Shown here piece by piece: positions 35,570-44,942 of a DNA stretch of 64,000 nt (its first letter is position 1; each line of letters opens with the position of its first letter). This stretch comes from an uncultured Sphingomonadaceae bacterium. Its GTDB lineage: Bacteria; Pseudomonadota; Alphaproteobacteria; Sphingomonadales; Sphingomonadaceae. The stretch lies in contig CANLSQ010000002.1 in the NCBI GenBank assembly GCA_947493955.1, positions 248,001 through 312,000 of the forward strand, written 5' to 3'. The notes beneath the pieces were generated by a model. The model searched no databases. It was given only the letters and a program-made list of their open reading frames with translations, and had not been told where the DNA came from. A program made the translations under genes and the position numbers.

Positions 35570-37705
35570 ATGAAACAGATTGTTCAATACTTTAGTACCG
35601 GTGAAACACAAATTGTCGATGCTCCGGATCCGGCGGTTGGGCCAAATGACGTTCTGATTCGAACCTCTACATCTCTGATTTCCGCTGGCACGGAACGAAT
35701 GTTGGTCGATTTTGGCAAGGCATCCCTACTACAAAAGGCACGAAAGCAACCAGAACGGGTTGCCGACGTTCTAAACAAAGTCAAAACGGATGGACTAATG
35801 ACGACTGTCGATGCGGTCAGATCGAAGCTCGGTCAACCTATTCCGCTTGGCTATTCCAATGTTGGGGTCGTCATAGATGTCGGCTCCAGAGTGACCCAAT
35901 TCGCAGTGGGAGACAGGGTCGTTTCGAATGGCCCTCATGCGGACGTGGTCCGTGTTTCTCAAACTTTGTGCGCTCCCATCCCCAGCAATGTGAGTAATGA
36001 TACCGCTGCTTTTGTAGTCATTGGTAGTATTGGATTGCAGGGAATCAGGCTCGCCCAACCGACATTGGGCGAAGCGATAGTTGTGACCGGCGCAGGTCTT
36101 GTCGGATTGCTGACAATTCAACTCTTGATTGCGCAAGGGTGTCGTGTGCTGGCCATTGATTTCGATCAGAATAAGTTGGACATTGCCAAAGGATATGGTG
36201 CCGAAATATGTAATCCGTCCAATGGCGAAGACCCAATCGGTGCGGGTATGGCATTCAGTCGTGGCCGCGGAGTTGATGCCGTAATCATCACTGCATCAAC
36301 TGAATCAACGGACCCTGTGACTCAAGCAGCGCAAATGAGCCGAAAACGAGGTCGGATTGTTTTAGTTGGAGTGACCGGCCTCAATCTCAATCGGTCAGAC
36401 TTCTATGAAAAAGAGCTCTCTTTTCAGGTTTCTTGTTCGTATGGTCCCGGGCGATACGACCCTGAATATGAAGAAAAAGGCAATGATTATCCAGCGGCCT
36501 TCGTCAGATGGACAGAGGGGCGCAATTTTGAAGCGATACTGGATATGATGGAGCGAAGAGCAGTCAGCACTGATGAACTAATCTCATCAAGGTTCTCTTT
36601 TGAGAACGCGGTCAATGCCTATGATCGGCTTACTAGCGACAAATCCAGTCTTGGTATGCTGCTTGATTATCCGCCAACTGCTGAGGATCGCGTTTGCAGA
36701 ACAATTCCGCTCAAAACGATAGATAAATATTCATCCGGAGCAGCGGTCGTTGGTTTCATTGGCGCAGGCAATTACGCATCTAGGATTTTGATACCAGCAT
36801 TCCAGAAAGCGGGCTCGAAACTTGATACAATCGTAAGCTCGGGCGGATTGAGTGGATCTATAAGCGGCACCAAAGCAGGTTTCGCCAAAGCCTCCAGCGA
36901 CGTCGATGAAATGTTGACCAATGACGCCATTAATGTCGTTGCGATCGCGACACGTCACGATAGTCACGCCGATCTGACCGTTAAAGCGCTGAATGCAGGC
37001 AAACACGTGTTTGTAGAGAAACCTCTGGGACTGACACGAACAGAAGTATCGGCAGTGGAAGAAGCTTATGCCCAAAATCATAGCAATGGCGGCAACAATC
37101 ATCTGATGGTCGGTTATAATCGGCGCTTTGCACCGCAGATATTGAAGATGAAATCGTTGTTGGAGCAAGTTAACGAACCCAAGTCATTTTTGATGGTCAT
37201 GAATGCCGGCGCCATCCCAGCAGAGCATTGGACTCAGGATCCAGACGTGGGTGGGGGACGAATAATCGGTGAAGCATGTCATTTTATTGATCTTATGCGG
37301 TTTTTGGCGGACTCTCCTATTGTTTCATCACAAGGTCGGACTATGGGCAAAAATCACGCAATGGGTGTGACAACGGACAAAGCTTCGATTACACTAGGCT
37401 TTGAAGATGGATCATTCGGGACGATTATGTATCTCGCAAATGGAGCCGCAAGTTTCCCCAAAGAGCGAATAGAGGTATTTGCCGCCGGTCGTACACTTCA
37501 ATTGGATAATTTTCGGAGTCTCAAGGCTTTCGGGTGGCCTGGCTTCTCAAAAATGAACTTGGCACGCCAGAATAAAGGGCAAGAACACTGTCCGAAAGCG
37601 TTTCTGACAGCTATCGCAAACGGTAGCTCTGCCATTCCTGTCGAGCAGATATTCGAAGTCGCCAGAGTCACCGTTGACGTTGCAAATTCACTTCGCGATC
37701 AGTGA
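35570..37705 (+). CDS. Bi-domain oxidoreductase (zinc-type dehydrogenase fused to Gfo/Idh/MocA)
   Basis: Residues about 1-370 resemble medium-chain zinc-type dehydrogenases (GDRVVSNGPHADVVRV, GAGLVGLLTIQLLIAQGCRV), and about 385-711 resemble Gfo/Idh/MocA sugar oxidoreductases (VVGFIGAGNYASRILIPAFQ, HVFVEKPLGLTRTEV, IGEACHFIDLMRFL). Both halves bind NAD(P). Fusions of this kind recur next to heparinase II/III genes in surface polysaccharide loci; the reaction is not known to me. It starts after a 171-base gap that may hold a separate promoter. AGGA precedes the ATG. The next gene starts in its stop codon (GTGA). Confidence 0.88.
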   Translation: MKQIVQYFSTGETQIVDAPDPAVGPNDVLIRTSTSLISAGTERMLVDFGKASLLQKARKQPERVADVLNKVKTDGLMTTVDAVRSKLGQPIPLGYSNVGVVIDVGSRVTQFAVGDRVVSNGPHADVVRVSQTLCAPIPSNVSNDTAAFVVIGSIGLQGIRLAQPTLGEAIVVTGAGLVGLLTIQLLIAQGCRVLAIDFDQNKLDIAKGYGAEICNPSNGEDPIGAGMAFSRGRGVDAVIITASTESTDPVTQAAQMSRKRGRIVLVGVTGLNLNRSDFYEKELSFQVSCSYGPGRYDPEYEEKGNDYPAAFVRWTEGRNFEAILDMMERRAVSTDELISSRFSFENAVNAYDRLTSDKSSLGMLLDYPPTAEDRVCRTIPLKTIDKYSSGAAVVGFIGAGNYASRILIPAFQKAGSKLDTIVSSGGLSGSISGTKAGFAKASSDVDEMLTNDAINVVAIATRHDSHADLTVKALNAGKHVFVEKPLGLTRTEVSAVEEAYAQNHSNGGNNHLMVGYNRRFAPQILKMKSLLEQVNEPKSFLMVMNAGAIPAEHWTQDPDVGGGRIIGEACHFIDLMRFLADSPIVSSQGRTMGKNHAMGVTTDKASITLGFEDGSFGTIMYLANGAASFPKERIEVFAAGRTLQLDNFRSLKAFGWPGFSKMNLARQNKGQEHCPKAFLTAIANGSSAIPVEQIFEVARVTVDVANSLRDQ

Positions 37706-39537
37706 CAGATATTGCAACCAAACTGGGTACATATTGGGCGTTAGGTGTTGAAAACCTGTTGCGCGTCGCGCGCTACCGCTATGGCCTTAAAACCGGTTTC
37801 CACCCGGTTCAATCGTTAAAGCCGGTAAAGATAGACGGCAAATTCTTTAACCCAGCCGAGTCTCCACCGGTCGGCGAGAACCCCCCGGACAATTGGAAAG
37901 AAAACGGTCACTTGTTTGGCCATATCCCTATAGAAACAGCCGATACGCCTCCCAATTGGCTGACCAATCATCTGACAGGTGCATCGCTGCAAGAACCTCT
38001 CCGGCCGTGGTGGGAAATCGCGGATTTTGATGTATCGGTTGGAGACATAAAAACTATATGGGAATTGTCCCGCTGGCATTGGCTTCTACCGATGGCTCAA
38101 CGTGCCCGAAACGGCGATTTGCATAGTTTGAAGCGCATGAATATTTGGCTTTCGGATTGGAACAGGAACAATCCTCAGTATCTGGGGCCCAACTGGAAGT
38201 GTGGTCAGGAAGCCTCCATCAGGCTAATTCATCTGGCTTCGGCGGCTATGATCATGGATTCTCATCTCACGCCGTGCAATGCGATCTATGCTACTGCAGA
38301 GGCGCATGTACAGCGCATTGCGCCTACCCTATCATATGCAGCGGCACAGGATAACAATCATGGCACATCAGAAGCGGTCGCGATGTTCATTGGTGCAAGC
38401 TGGTTGCTCAACAAGGAACCCAAGAGTCAATACACTAAATGGCTGAAAACTGGCCGCAAACGCATTGAAGAGCGGGTAAACCGATTGATTGGTCCGGACG
38501 GGAGTTTCAGTCAGCATTCGGTCAATTATCACCGCATGATGCTGGACTGTCTATCGATTGCGGAGGTTTGGCGCCGCAAGTTCGATCTTCCTCGCTTTTC
38601 GGAGAATTTCTATTCCCATGCTGCCGCGGCTACTGCTTGGCTGGCACAGATGATGAATCTGCGGAACGGAGACGCGCCGAATATTGGCGCAAATGATGGA
38701 GCGCAACTCATCCCATTTGCAGATACGCAGTATCGAGACTACCGGCCGGCCGTACAATTGGCCTCCGCTCTGTTTTTAGAACGAGCACTACCCGGCGAGG
38801 GCGCGTATAACAGCGCATCGAGATGGCTGGATATTTCACAACCCGAGCAGCTTCTTGAACGTTCAGATCATATGGTATTTGACGATGGTGGCTATGCTGT
38901 CCTCAGAAAAGAAGATGCAAAAGCGGTGATCCGCTACCCCCGCTTCAATTTCCGGCCCAGTCAAAACGACGCCTTGCATGTAGATTTGTGGATAAAAGGG
39001 CAAAATATTCTCAGAGATGGCGGGACTTACAGTTATAACGACGGTGAAGAATGGATTGGTTATTTTGGAGGCGGAAAAGCTCACAATACAATCCTTTTCG
39101 ATTGCGAAGAAGCTATGCCGAGAATCAGCAGATTTCTCCTGGCAAAATGGTTGCGAACCAAAGAACGAAACTTAATTTTCGACAAAAATAACGATATTCT
39201 GGGGTTTGAGGCATCGTATCTTGACTACAAGAAGCGATATCATCATCGGAAAATTACGCTAAACAATTATAGGATGGAGGTCGTCGACACCATCAAGGGT
39301 TTCTCAAAACATGCAAGTTTGCGGTGGCGATTTGCTCCCGATGATTGGAGATTGGAAGGAGAAAATTTGATTGGCCGCCGCGGGAAAATGCAAATAAACG
39401 CAAATGTAGAACTCTCGATGATCGCACTCGAGACGGGCTATGAATCGCGGCATTATATGGAAAAGACCGAACTTCCAGTATTGCACGTACAAGTACAATC
39501 TCCCGCAGTCATAACCAGCATATTTGAGTGGAATTGA
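37702..39537 (+). CDS. Heparinase II/III-family protein without signal peptide
   Basis: The 611-residue protein shows an alpha-toroid N-terminal part with the family motifs QDNNHGTSEAVAMFIGASW and FSQHSVNYHRMMLDCLSI, followed by a beta-sandwich C-terminal part with HVDLWIKGQNILRDGGTYSY. Known relatives cleave uronic-acid-containing polysaccharides by beta-elimination, using the Asn/His and Tyr/His residues of these motifs. There is no signal peptide or membrane segment, so it should be cytoplasmic, which is odd for a lyase acting on exported polymer. The start is a GTG overlapping the previous stop by four bases. The next gene overlaps its stop (TGATG). Confidence 0.87.
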   Translation: MTDIATKLGTYWALGVENLLRVARYRYGLKTGFHPVQSLKPVKIDGKFFNPAESPPVGENPPDNWKENGHLFGHIPIETADTPPNWLTNHLTGASLQEPLRPWWEIADFDVSVGDIKTIWELSRWHWLLPMAQRARNGDLHSLKRMNIWLSDWNRNNPQYLGPNWKCGQEASIRLIHLASAAMIMDSHLTPCNAIYATAEAHVQRIAPTLSYAAAQDNNHGTSEAVAMFIGASWLLNKEPKSQYTKWLKTGRKRIEERVNRLIGPDGSFSQHSVNYHRMMLDCLSIAEVWRRKFDLPRFSENFYSHAAAATAWLAQMMNLRNGDAPNIGANDGAQLIPFADTQYRDYRPAVQLASALFLERALPGEGAYNSASRWLDISQPEQLLERSDHMVFDDGGYAVLRKEDAKAVIRYPRFNFRPSQNDALHVDLWIKGQNILRDGGTYSYNDGEEWIGYFGGGKAHNTILFDCEEAMPRISRFLLAKWLRTKERNLIFDKNNDILGFEASYLDYKKRYHHRKITLNNYRMEVVDTIKGFSKHASLRWRFAPDDWRLEGENLIGRRGKMQINANVELSMIALETGYESRHYMEKTELPVLHVQVQSPAVITSIFEWN

Positions 39538-40757
39538 TGCATATTTTATATTTTCATCAGCATTTTTCCACGGCGAAGGGTGCCGTTGGAATCAGGTCTT
39601 ACCATATGGCCCGGCGCTTGATAGCGGAAGGTCATCAAGTCACCATGGTCTGTGGCAGCTATGCAAATGGTGATACCGGCCTAACTGGCCCATTTGAAAA
39701 GGGTCGGCGCCGTGGGTATGTCGATGAAATAGATGTCATTGAATGTGAGCTCTCCTACTCAAACAACGATGGCTTCCTTAAGCGAACCTGGATTTTCGTG
39801 AAGTTCATGCTCGCCGCAATAATGATCGTTCTACGCGAAAAATATGACCGTATTTTTGCTACATCCACGCCGCTGACTGTTGGCGTCCCGGGCATTGTAG
39901 GAAAGTGGTTCAGGCGCAAACCTTTTATTTTTGAAGTACGTGACCTCTGGCCTGAGTTACCGCGTGATATGGGAGTCATTCGCAACCCGATCATTTTGTT
40001 AGCCCTGTCCTGTCTTGAATGGCTTTCTTATAGGAGTGCGGATCGACTTATTGCACTATCGCCAGGCATCGCAGCGGGAATCAGGCGTCGGGGGGTTGCT
40101 GAATCCAAAATAACGATGATCTCAAATGGTTGTGACATCGATCTGTTTCACCCTGGCACTGCAGCCTATCGTCCAAGTCCATTGACGCAAGACGATTTTG
40201 TGGCAATTTTCGCCGGGACACATGGGCGTGCGAATGGTCTGGGTTCAGTCGTACGGGCTGCCGAAATACTTCAAGAGCGAGGCAACAATAAGATCAAATT
40301 TCTATTGGTCGGAAGCGGAATGGAAAAGCCTGAACTTGTCTCAGCTGCGACTGAGAAAGAACTCAACAACATATTGTTCATTGACCCAGTGCCGAAGGCA
40401 GAACTAGCCAAGCTACTAGCTGGAGCAGATATCGGACTTCAAATCCTAGCCAATATCCCCGCATTCTACTTTGGCACGTCGCCTAACAAGTTTTTCGACT
40501 ATATTGCAGCGGGCTTGCCAGTGCTCAACAATTATCCCGGATGGGTAGCAGAATTGATAGAACAAAATTTATGTGGCATCGTTGTACCACCCGATGATCC
40601 AATCGCGTTTGCAGATGCACTTGAAAAAGCGGAAGCTGACCGAAAATCAATGAGCAATATGGGTGCAAGGGCACATCAATTGGCGCTAAATGATTTTTCA
40701 AGAGATTTGTTAGCTAAGCGCTGGGTTGAGTGGGTTTGCGACGAGTCAGGAATTTAG
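39537..40757 (+). CDS. Glycosyltransferase family 4 (WbuB-like)
   Basis: The protein of about 406 residues has the GT-B fold and the WbuB/L-fucosamine-transferase look: HILYFHQHFSTAKGAVGIRS at the N-terminus, FEVRDLWPELPRDMGVIRNP, RLIALSPGIAAGIRRRGV and SPNKFFDYIAAGLPVLNNYP near the C-terminus. In E. coli WbuB is proposed to transfer L-FucNAc. The ATG at 39537 overlaps the heparinase stop; a GTG at 39528 is an alternative. It ends the polysaccharide locus, in a hairpin shared with the convergent carboxypeptidase gene. Confidence 0.9.
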   Translation: MHILYFHQHFSTAKGAVGIRSYHMARRLIAEGHQVTMVCGSYANGDTGLTGPFEKGRRRGYVDEIDVIECELSYSNNDGFLKRTWIFVKFMLAAIMIVLREKYDRIFATSTPLTVGVPGIVGKWFRRKPFIFEVRDLWPELPRDMGVIRNPIILLALSCLEWLSYRSADRLIALSPGIAAGIRRRGVAESKITMISNGCDIDLFHPGTAAYRPSPLTQDDFVAIFAGTHGRANGLGSVVRAAEILQERGNNKIKFLLVGSGMEKPELVSAATEKELNNILFIDPVPKAELAKLLAGADIGLQILANIPAFYFGTSPNKFFDYIAAGLPVLNNYPGWVAELIEQNLCGIVVPPDDPIAFADALEKAEADRKSMSNMGARAHQLALNDFSRDLLAKRWVEWVCDESGI

Positions 40758-40783
40758 ACCGTTTTCGTCAAAACACTCTAAAT
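40752..40783. terminator. Bidirectional hairpin containing both convergent stop codons
   Basis: ATTTAGA (40752-40758), GTTTT (40761-40765), AAAAC (40770-40774) and TCTAAAT (40777-40783) form a nearly symmetric inverted repeat with a four-base loop and a 2x2 internal mismatch. TAG of the GT4 gene (40755-40757) and the reverse-strand TAG of the carboxypeptidase gene (40778-40780) lie in opposite arms. It could end transcription in both directions, although T runs are short. Confidence 0.5.
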
Positions 40784-41902
40784 CTCGTCCATCAACTCCG
40801 CCAACGTCGCCAAGCACTCACGAGCTAGCAATTTACAGCGTTCCGGTGACCAGCCCTGTTCTTCATCCGGTAAATCACGATTATCCTTGAATGGCATTTC
40901 CAGTGTCATCGCTATGGCTCCGAAACGCTCGGCGACCTGATTTGTAGACATGGAGAGATTGGCCTTGCCCTTTGCGGCAGTCGGGTAGCCCAGCTCGGTC
41001 TGGAAATCGGGTGTACGGGCGGCGAGCCGATCGCGATAGGCGTTATATTTGCGTCCCATTTCATCGGTCCAGCTCGGTATGCCCTCAAATCCGGCAATAA
41101 ACACCGCCGGTATCGCTTCATCGCCGTGAGCGTCTATTGCAAAGTCAACGCCGCTTTCATCCATCGCGTTTCGAACGCACAGCACTTCCGGGCTTTTTTC
41201 CGCCGTGGGTTCATGCCACTCCCGGTTGAGGTTCGTTCCGGCGTAATTGGTTCGTAGATGTCCTCTGAATGAACCATCTGGGTTCATATTCGGGACGACG
41301 TGAAACTGGCATTTCTGTAGCAACGCCCGGGCATGCGGGTCGGCAGGATCGGTCAGCATTTCCAGCACGCCTTCCATCCACCACTCGGCCATGCTCTCAC
41401 CGGGATGTTGCCGGGCATAAAGCCAGACCTGTTTCTCGCCTTCGCCCATGGTGAGACAATCAATCGGTTGCCCTTCCAGGGAATAGCCCAAGGTTCGGCA
41501 TGTGACGCCCTCTACAGAAGCGACTTCGGAAACCAGATCATGATGGCGGTCCATACTGTAAGGCGCAAAATAGGCGAACCAGATGATATTGCTGGTTGCG
41601 GTATAACTTATGGAAAGCGTGCCCTTGTCTTTGTCATAGCTGCTGTCCGCCCGTCCCCAATATTCACGGTCTTCACTGACACAGGCATTATAGCCAGGCC
41701 AGCCTTGGGGATAAGCAGAATCTTTCAGCCCATTGATATTGAGTTCCAGCGTATCGCCAATTTCGCAGGTGACGCGAAAATGGAACCATTGGAAGAAATC
41801 GTTGTCCTTGTCCTTGCGGATCGATAGCTCGGCTTTGGTGCCGGAAATGTCATGGACGGCGATGTTTCCGCTATCAAAAGCGGCGGTGATTTGAATGCTC
41901 AT
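40778..41902 (-). CDS. M14-family zinc carboxypeptidase (cytosolic CCP-like)
   Basis: The 374-residue protein has an N-terminal beta-sandwich region (about 1-125) and an M14 peptidase domain with [15 protein letters not shown] (His166, Glu169), the third zinc ligand His259 in IDAHGDE and a C-terminal [10 protein letters not shown] holding the expected catalytic glutamate. This N-domain plus M14 layout matches bacterial relatives of cytosolic carboxypeptidases that remove C-terminal residues. No signal peptide is seen. It overlaps the preceding DUF4136 lipoprotein gene by four bases, so both are co-transcribed. Confidence 0.9.
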   Translation of the reverse strand: MSIQITAAFDSGNIAVHDISGTKAELSIRKDKDNDFFQWFHFRVTCEIGDTLELNINGLKDSAYPQGWPGYNACVSEDREYWGRADSSYDKDKGTLSISYTATSNIIWFAYFAPYSMDRHHDLVSEVASVEGVTCRTLGYSLEGQPIDCLTMGEGEKQVWLYARQHPGESMAEWWMEGVLEMLTDPADPHARALLQKCQFHVVPNMNPDGSFRGHLRTNYAGTNLNREWHEPTAEKSPEVLCVRNAMDESGVDFAIDAHGDEAIPAVFIAGFEGIPSWTDEMGRKYNAYRDRLAARTPDFQTELGYPTAAKGKANLSMSTNQVAERFGAIAMTLEMPFKDNRDLPDEEQGWSPERCKLLARECLATLAELMDEI

Positions 41903-42501
41903 GGCACCCTGATAGTGGTTCCTGACTCTCCGGGGAAGTCCCTGAATAACGCTTCAGCTAATTTGGATGCTGCCAGACCGGGTTGTGACGCAGGCGAACC
42001 GTCCTTGGCCTCCACGGAAGAGCGGCCTTCCCAGACTGTTTGTCCATCGGCGCGGCGGGTAATGCGGACCGATAATTCTGTTGCAATCTTGTCTTTGGGC
42101 TTGCCGCTCAAGTTGATGCCAATTCCCAGACCAACGCCCGATCCATAGCTTCCGGTACTGCCGCCCACGCCAACCGATACGGGAGACCGGCCGCCATCTG
42201 CCGACAACCGGCTTTGTTCGACGGAAACTCTGGCCACATATTCCCCATTGGCAGCATCAGAGCCGGGATCGGAAAACCCGACGCGCTGCAATTCCCTGCG
42301 CACAGCAGCTTCATAAGTGCCCTGTTCCAACACCCTGGCATCGCTGACTTCGGAGTTTGAGACGATTGCTATCGTTCCAGGGACTATCTGTGCATCCTGT
42401 GCATTGTGAAAACGGGTGACGTTCACCGGCGGTGTGGATGCTACACAGGCGGTCATTGCCAGTGACAACATTGCGATCCCGAAAAGCTTTTTGCGTGCCA
42501 T
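41899..42501 (-). CDS. DUF4136-like lipoprotein
   Basis: The 200-residue protein has a lipoprotein signal ([14 protein letters not shown], lipidated Cys19) followed by a domain resembling DUF4136 ([41 protein letters not shown]). A glycine/serine-rich stretch at about 107-135 is a family feature. The function is unknown; an envelope location is expected. The last four bases overlap the start of the M14 peptidase gene (ATGA), suggesting a two-gene operon with a common promoter in the 149-base gap towards galE. Confidence 0.82.
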   Translation of the reverse strand: MARKKLFGIAMLSLAMTACVASTPPVNVTRFHNAQDAQIVPGTIAIVSNSEVSDARVLEQGTYEAAVRRELQRVGFSDPGSDAANGEYVARVSVEQSRLSADGGRSPVSVGVGGSTGSYGSGVGLGIGINLSGKPKDKIATELSVRITRRADGQTVWEGRSSVEAKDGSPASQPGLAASKLAEALFRDFPGESGTTIRVP

Positions 42502-42650
42502 ATTCTGCTACTCCCGACCAACTGTGCGCTATCTTAGCCTAAATTCCGCTACTCGCGCGTAAATAATTGCATCTGCATGGCTCTATGGTTAACCGGATAA
42601 CGACTTTTCCCGGATATCAAGCCTCTTTTATGGGTTTTTGAGGAGACAAT

Positions 42651-43655
42651 ATGCCAGAGCGCTTCACTATTTTGGTCACAGGCGGCGCGGGTTATATTGG
42701 CAGCCATGCAGTTTTGGCGTTGAAAGATGCCGGCTGGCCAGTTGCGGTCATCGACAATCTCACTACCGGTTTTCGCTGGGCTGTGCCGGATGATGTGACC
42801 TTCTATGAAGGGGATATCGAAGATACTGCTCTTGTTCTCAAGATCATGGAAGACGAAAATATCGGCGCGATCATGCATTTTGCAGGGTCCATCATTGTGC
42901 CGGAATCTGTCGAAAATCCGCTCAAATATTATCACAATAACAGCGCCAAAAGCCGCAGCCTGATTGATGCGGCCGTTACTGGCGGGGTAAAGCATTTTAT
43001 CTTTTCATCCACCGCAGCGACTTATGGCATCCCTGAAGAAAGCCCGGTGAGCGAACAAACACCCCAGCTACCGATCAATCCCTATGGCATGTCCAAGCTT
43101 ATGACCGAGCATATGCTGCGCGATGTGTCAGCGGCGCATGATCTGAATTTCTGTGCGCTGCGCTATTTCAACGTCGCTGGTGCAGACCCACGGGCACGAA
43201 CAGGTCAATCTACGGCGGGCGCAACCCATCTGATCAAGGTCGCGGTGGAAGCGGCTTTGGGCAAGCGCGACAGCGTTGCGGTATTCGGTACTGACTATGA
43301 CACACCCGATGGCACCGGCGTGCGTGATTATATCCATGTTTCCGATCTCGCAGCAGCTCATGTGCTGGCACTTGAGGCGCTGATCGCTGATCCTGAACAG
43401 AATCACTTGCTCAATTGTGGTTATGGCCGGGGTTTCTCAGTGCTCGAAGTGCTCGACGCCGTCGATCGGGTCACGAATCTCAAGATTTCTCGCAAGCTGG
43501 AAGGCCGCCGCGCCGGCGATCCCGATTCGCTGATTTCCGACAATCGCGCGATCATGAAAAGCTTCCCGTGGCAGCCGCAATATGCGGATTTGGACAAAAT
43601 TGTGACCCATGCACTGGCCTGGGAACGCAAATTGGGTGAAATTCGCGGAGAATAA
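42651..43655 (+). CDS. galE: UDP-glucose 4-epimerase
   Basis: GalE interconverts UDP-glucose and UDP-galactose (some forms also the N-acetyl sugars). Motifs: [20 protein letters not shown] (NAD binding), [11 protein letters not shown] (catalytic Ser/Thr), [11 protein letters not shown] (Tyr-x3-Lys), [12 protein letters not shown] and [18 protein letters not shown]. Its length of 334 residues is typical. The ribosome site GAGGAG stands 6-7 bases before the ATG. It is about 2 kb beyond the polysaccharide locus and may supply UDP-Gal to it, but transcription appears independent. Confidence 0.94.
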   Translation: MPERFTILVTGGAGYIGSHAVLALKDAGWPVAVIDNLTTGFRWAVPDDVTFYEGDIEDTALVLKIMEDENIGAIMHFAGSIIVPESVENPLKYYHNNSAKSRSLIDAAVTGGVKHFIFSSTAATYGIPEESPVSEQTPQLPINPYGMSKLMTEHMLRDVSAAHDLNFCALRYFNVAGADPRARTGQSTAGATHLIKVAVEAALGKRDSVAVFGTDYDTPDGTGVRDYIHVSDLAAAHVLALEALIADPEQNHLLNCGYGRGFSVLEVLDAVDRVTNLKISRKLEGRRAGDPDSLISDNRAIMKSFPWQPQYADLDKIVTHALAWERKLGEIRGE

Positions 43656-43668
43656 GCCGCCTAGATGC

Positions 43669-43697
43669 TTGACTTTGGCGGGCCGTGACCCTAACTG
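43669..43697 (+). promoter_or_regulatory. Possible promoter for rpmJ
   Basis: TTGACT (43669-43674) is a near-consensus -35 hexamer; 17 bases later TAACTG (43692-43697) is a weak -10. The spacing is ideal, and it lies about 65 bases before the L36 start. Only the -35 half is convincing. Confidence 0.35.
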
Positions 43698-43761
43698 CAC
43701 CGTCTGCATACAGCTTTGGCTGTTTTCAAGAAATTTAGATTTATTAAGGCGTGGTACCAAA

Positions 43762-43887
43762 ATGAAGATCCGCAACTCTTTGAAGTCGCTCAAAAACCGT
43801 CATCGGGACTGCCGCGTGATCCGTCGTCGTGGCCGCACCTATGTGATCAACAAAACGAATCGCCGGTTCAAAGCGCGCCAAGGCTAA
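43762..43887 (+). CDS. rpmJ: Ribosomal protein L36 (zinc-free type)
   Basis: A 41-residue basic protein reading [20 protein letters not shown], then [20 protein letters not shown]. It is the C-minus form: only one cysteine is left of the four-ligand zinc knuckle of classic L36, and the chain is slightly longer, as in YkgO-type and most alphaproteobacterial L36. It is part of the large ribosomal subunit. It stands apart from ribosomal operons, between galE and a HAD phosphatase gene that starts 18 bases later. Confidence 0.95.
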   Translation: MKIRNSLKSLKNRHRDCRVIRRRGRTYVINKTNRRFKARQG

Positions 43888-43905
43888 ATTCGTCCTTTGG
43901 CAGAC

Positions 43906-44523
43906 ATGACTGCCATTTCCAAAATTGATACGGTTATCTTCGATGTCGGCAATGTCCTGTATCAATGGGATTTGCGCTGTCTGTTCGAAAAGCTGATCGA
44001 CGATGCAGAAGAACTGGACTGGTTCCTGCTGAATGTCATCACGCCCGAATGGCATTTCCAACATGATGCCGGCCGGCCGCTGGCCGAGATGGTGCCTGAG
44101 CGGATCTCGCAATTTCCTCAATATGAATCGCATATCAAGGCTTATGCGACACGGTTCAATGAAACTATTCCAGGGCCTGTAGCCGGCTCATTGCAACTGG
44201 TGAAGCAACTGGTCTCTAATGGCGTCCCGATATTCGGGATCACTAATTTCGGCTCGGAATTTTGGCGAGGCTTCCGTCCAACCGCCAAAATTTTCGATTC
44301 TTTTTCGGATATTATTGTGTCCGGCGACGAAAAGTTGGTGAAGCCCGATACCGCAATCTACAAGCTGGCGCTCGACCGCTTCGATGTTACTGCCGATCAA
44401 TGCCTCTTTATCGATGACCGTCCGGAAAATGTGGCAGGCAGTGAAAAACTGGGCATGAGGGGCCATCATTTTCGGGATGCGAGGACACTGAAGCAGGAAC
44501 TGACAGCGCTCAAACTGCTGTAG
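43906..44523 (+). CDS. HAD-family hydrolase (subfamily IA)
   Basis: The protein of about 205 residues has HAD motif I DTVIFDVGNVLYQWD, motif II in FGITNFGSEFW, the motif III lysine in EKLVKPDTAIYKLALDRF and motif IV FIDDRPENVAGSEKLGM. Subfamily IA members are phosphatases or dehalogenases for small metabolites; the substrate is not predictable. I prefer the ATG at 43906; a TTG at 43897 is in frame. It ends 12 bases before the end of the convergent MerR gene. Confidence 0.9.
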   Translation: MTAISKIDTVIFDVGNVLYQWDLRCLFEKLIDDAEELDWFLLNVITPEWHFQHDAGRPLAEMVPERISQFPQYESHIKAYATRFNETIPGPVAGSLQLVKQLVSNGVPIFGITNFGSEFWRGFRPTAKIFDSFSDIIVSGDEKLVKPDTAIYKLALDRFDVTADQCLFIDDRPENVAGSEKLGMRGHHFRDARTLKQELTALKLL

Positions 44524-44535
44524 CGCGTCTATAGA

Positions 44536-44922
44536 CTATGCTTGGCTTAACGCGCTCGACAGCCGGTCACGAATGGTTTTCAACTCTTTCAACATCATAC
44601 CATTGTCGCCGTTGACACCTGCCGCCATCTCATTCGTAGACGCAACAGGAGCACTGGCAACCGCTTGAGCCGCAGGCTTGCTCTTCCGTGATGTCAGAAA
44701 TTTGCGGGCGCCTTTTATTGTATAGCCTTCTTCGTTGAGCAGGCGGTTGATCGTCTTGACCATCTCGACATCTTCGGGCCGGTAATGGCGACGAGAGCCA
44801 GCCCGTTTGAGCGGTTGAAGCATGCCAAACTGTTCTTCCCAATAGCGCAATATATGGGGTTTGATATTCAGCTCTTTCGAAAGCTCTCCAATGGTTCGGA
44901 ATGCGCCGCTTTCTTTGGTCAT
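44536..44922 (-). CDS. MerR-family transcriptional regulator
   Basis: The 128-residue protein has an N-terminal MerR helix-turn-helix (FRTIGELSKELNIKPHILRY, then RRHYRPEDVEMVKTINRLLN) and a short C-terminal tail with a low-complexity alanine-rich stretch. There are no metal-binding cysteines, so it is not a metal sensor. A MerR gene directly after ihfA is a conserved alphaproteobacterial arrangement, and the two are 20 bases apart on the same strand. Its target is unknown. Confidence 0.9.
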   Translation of the reverse strand: MTKESGAFRTIGELSKELNIKPHILRYWEEQFGMLQPLKRAGSRRHYRPEDVEMVKTINRLLNEEGYTIKGARKFLTSRKSKPAAQAVASAPVASTNEMAAGVNGDNGMMLKELKTIRDRLSSALSQA

Positions 44923-44942
44923 ACTATACTCGACCTTTCAGA

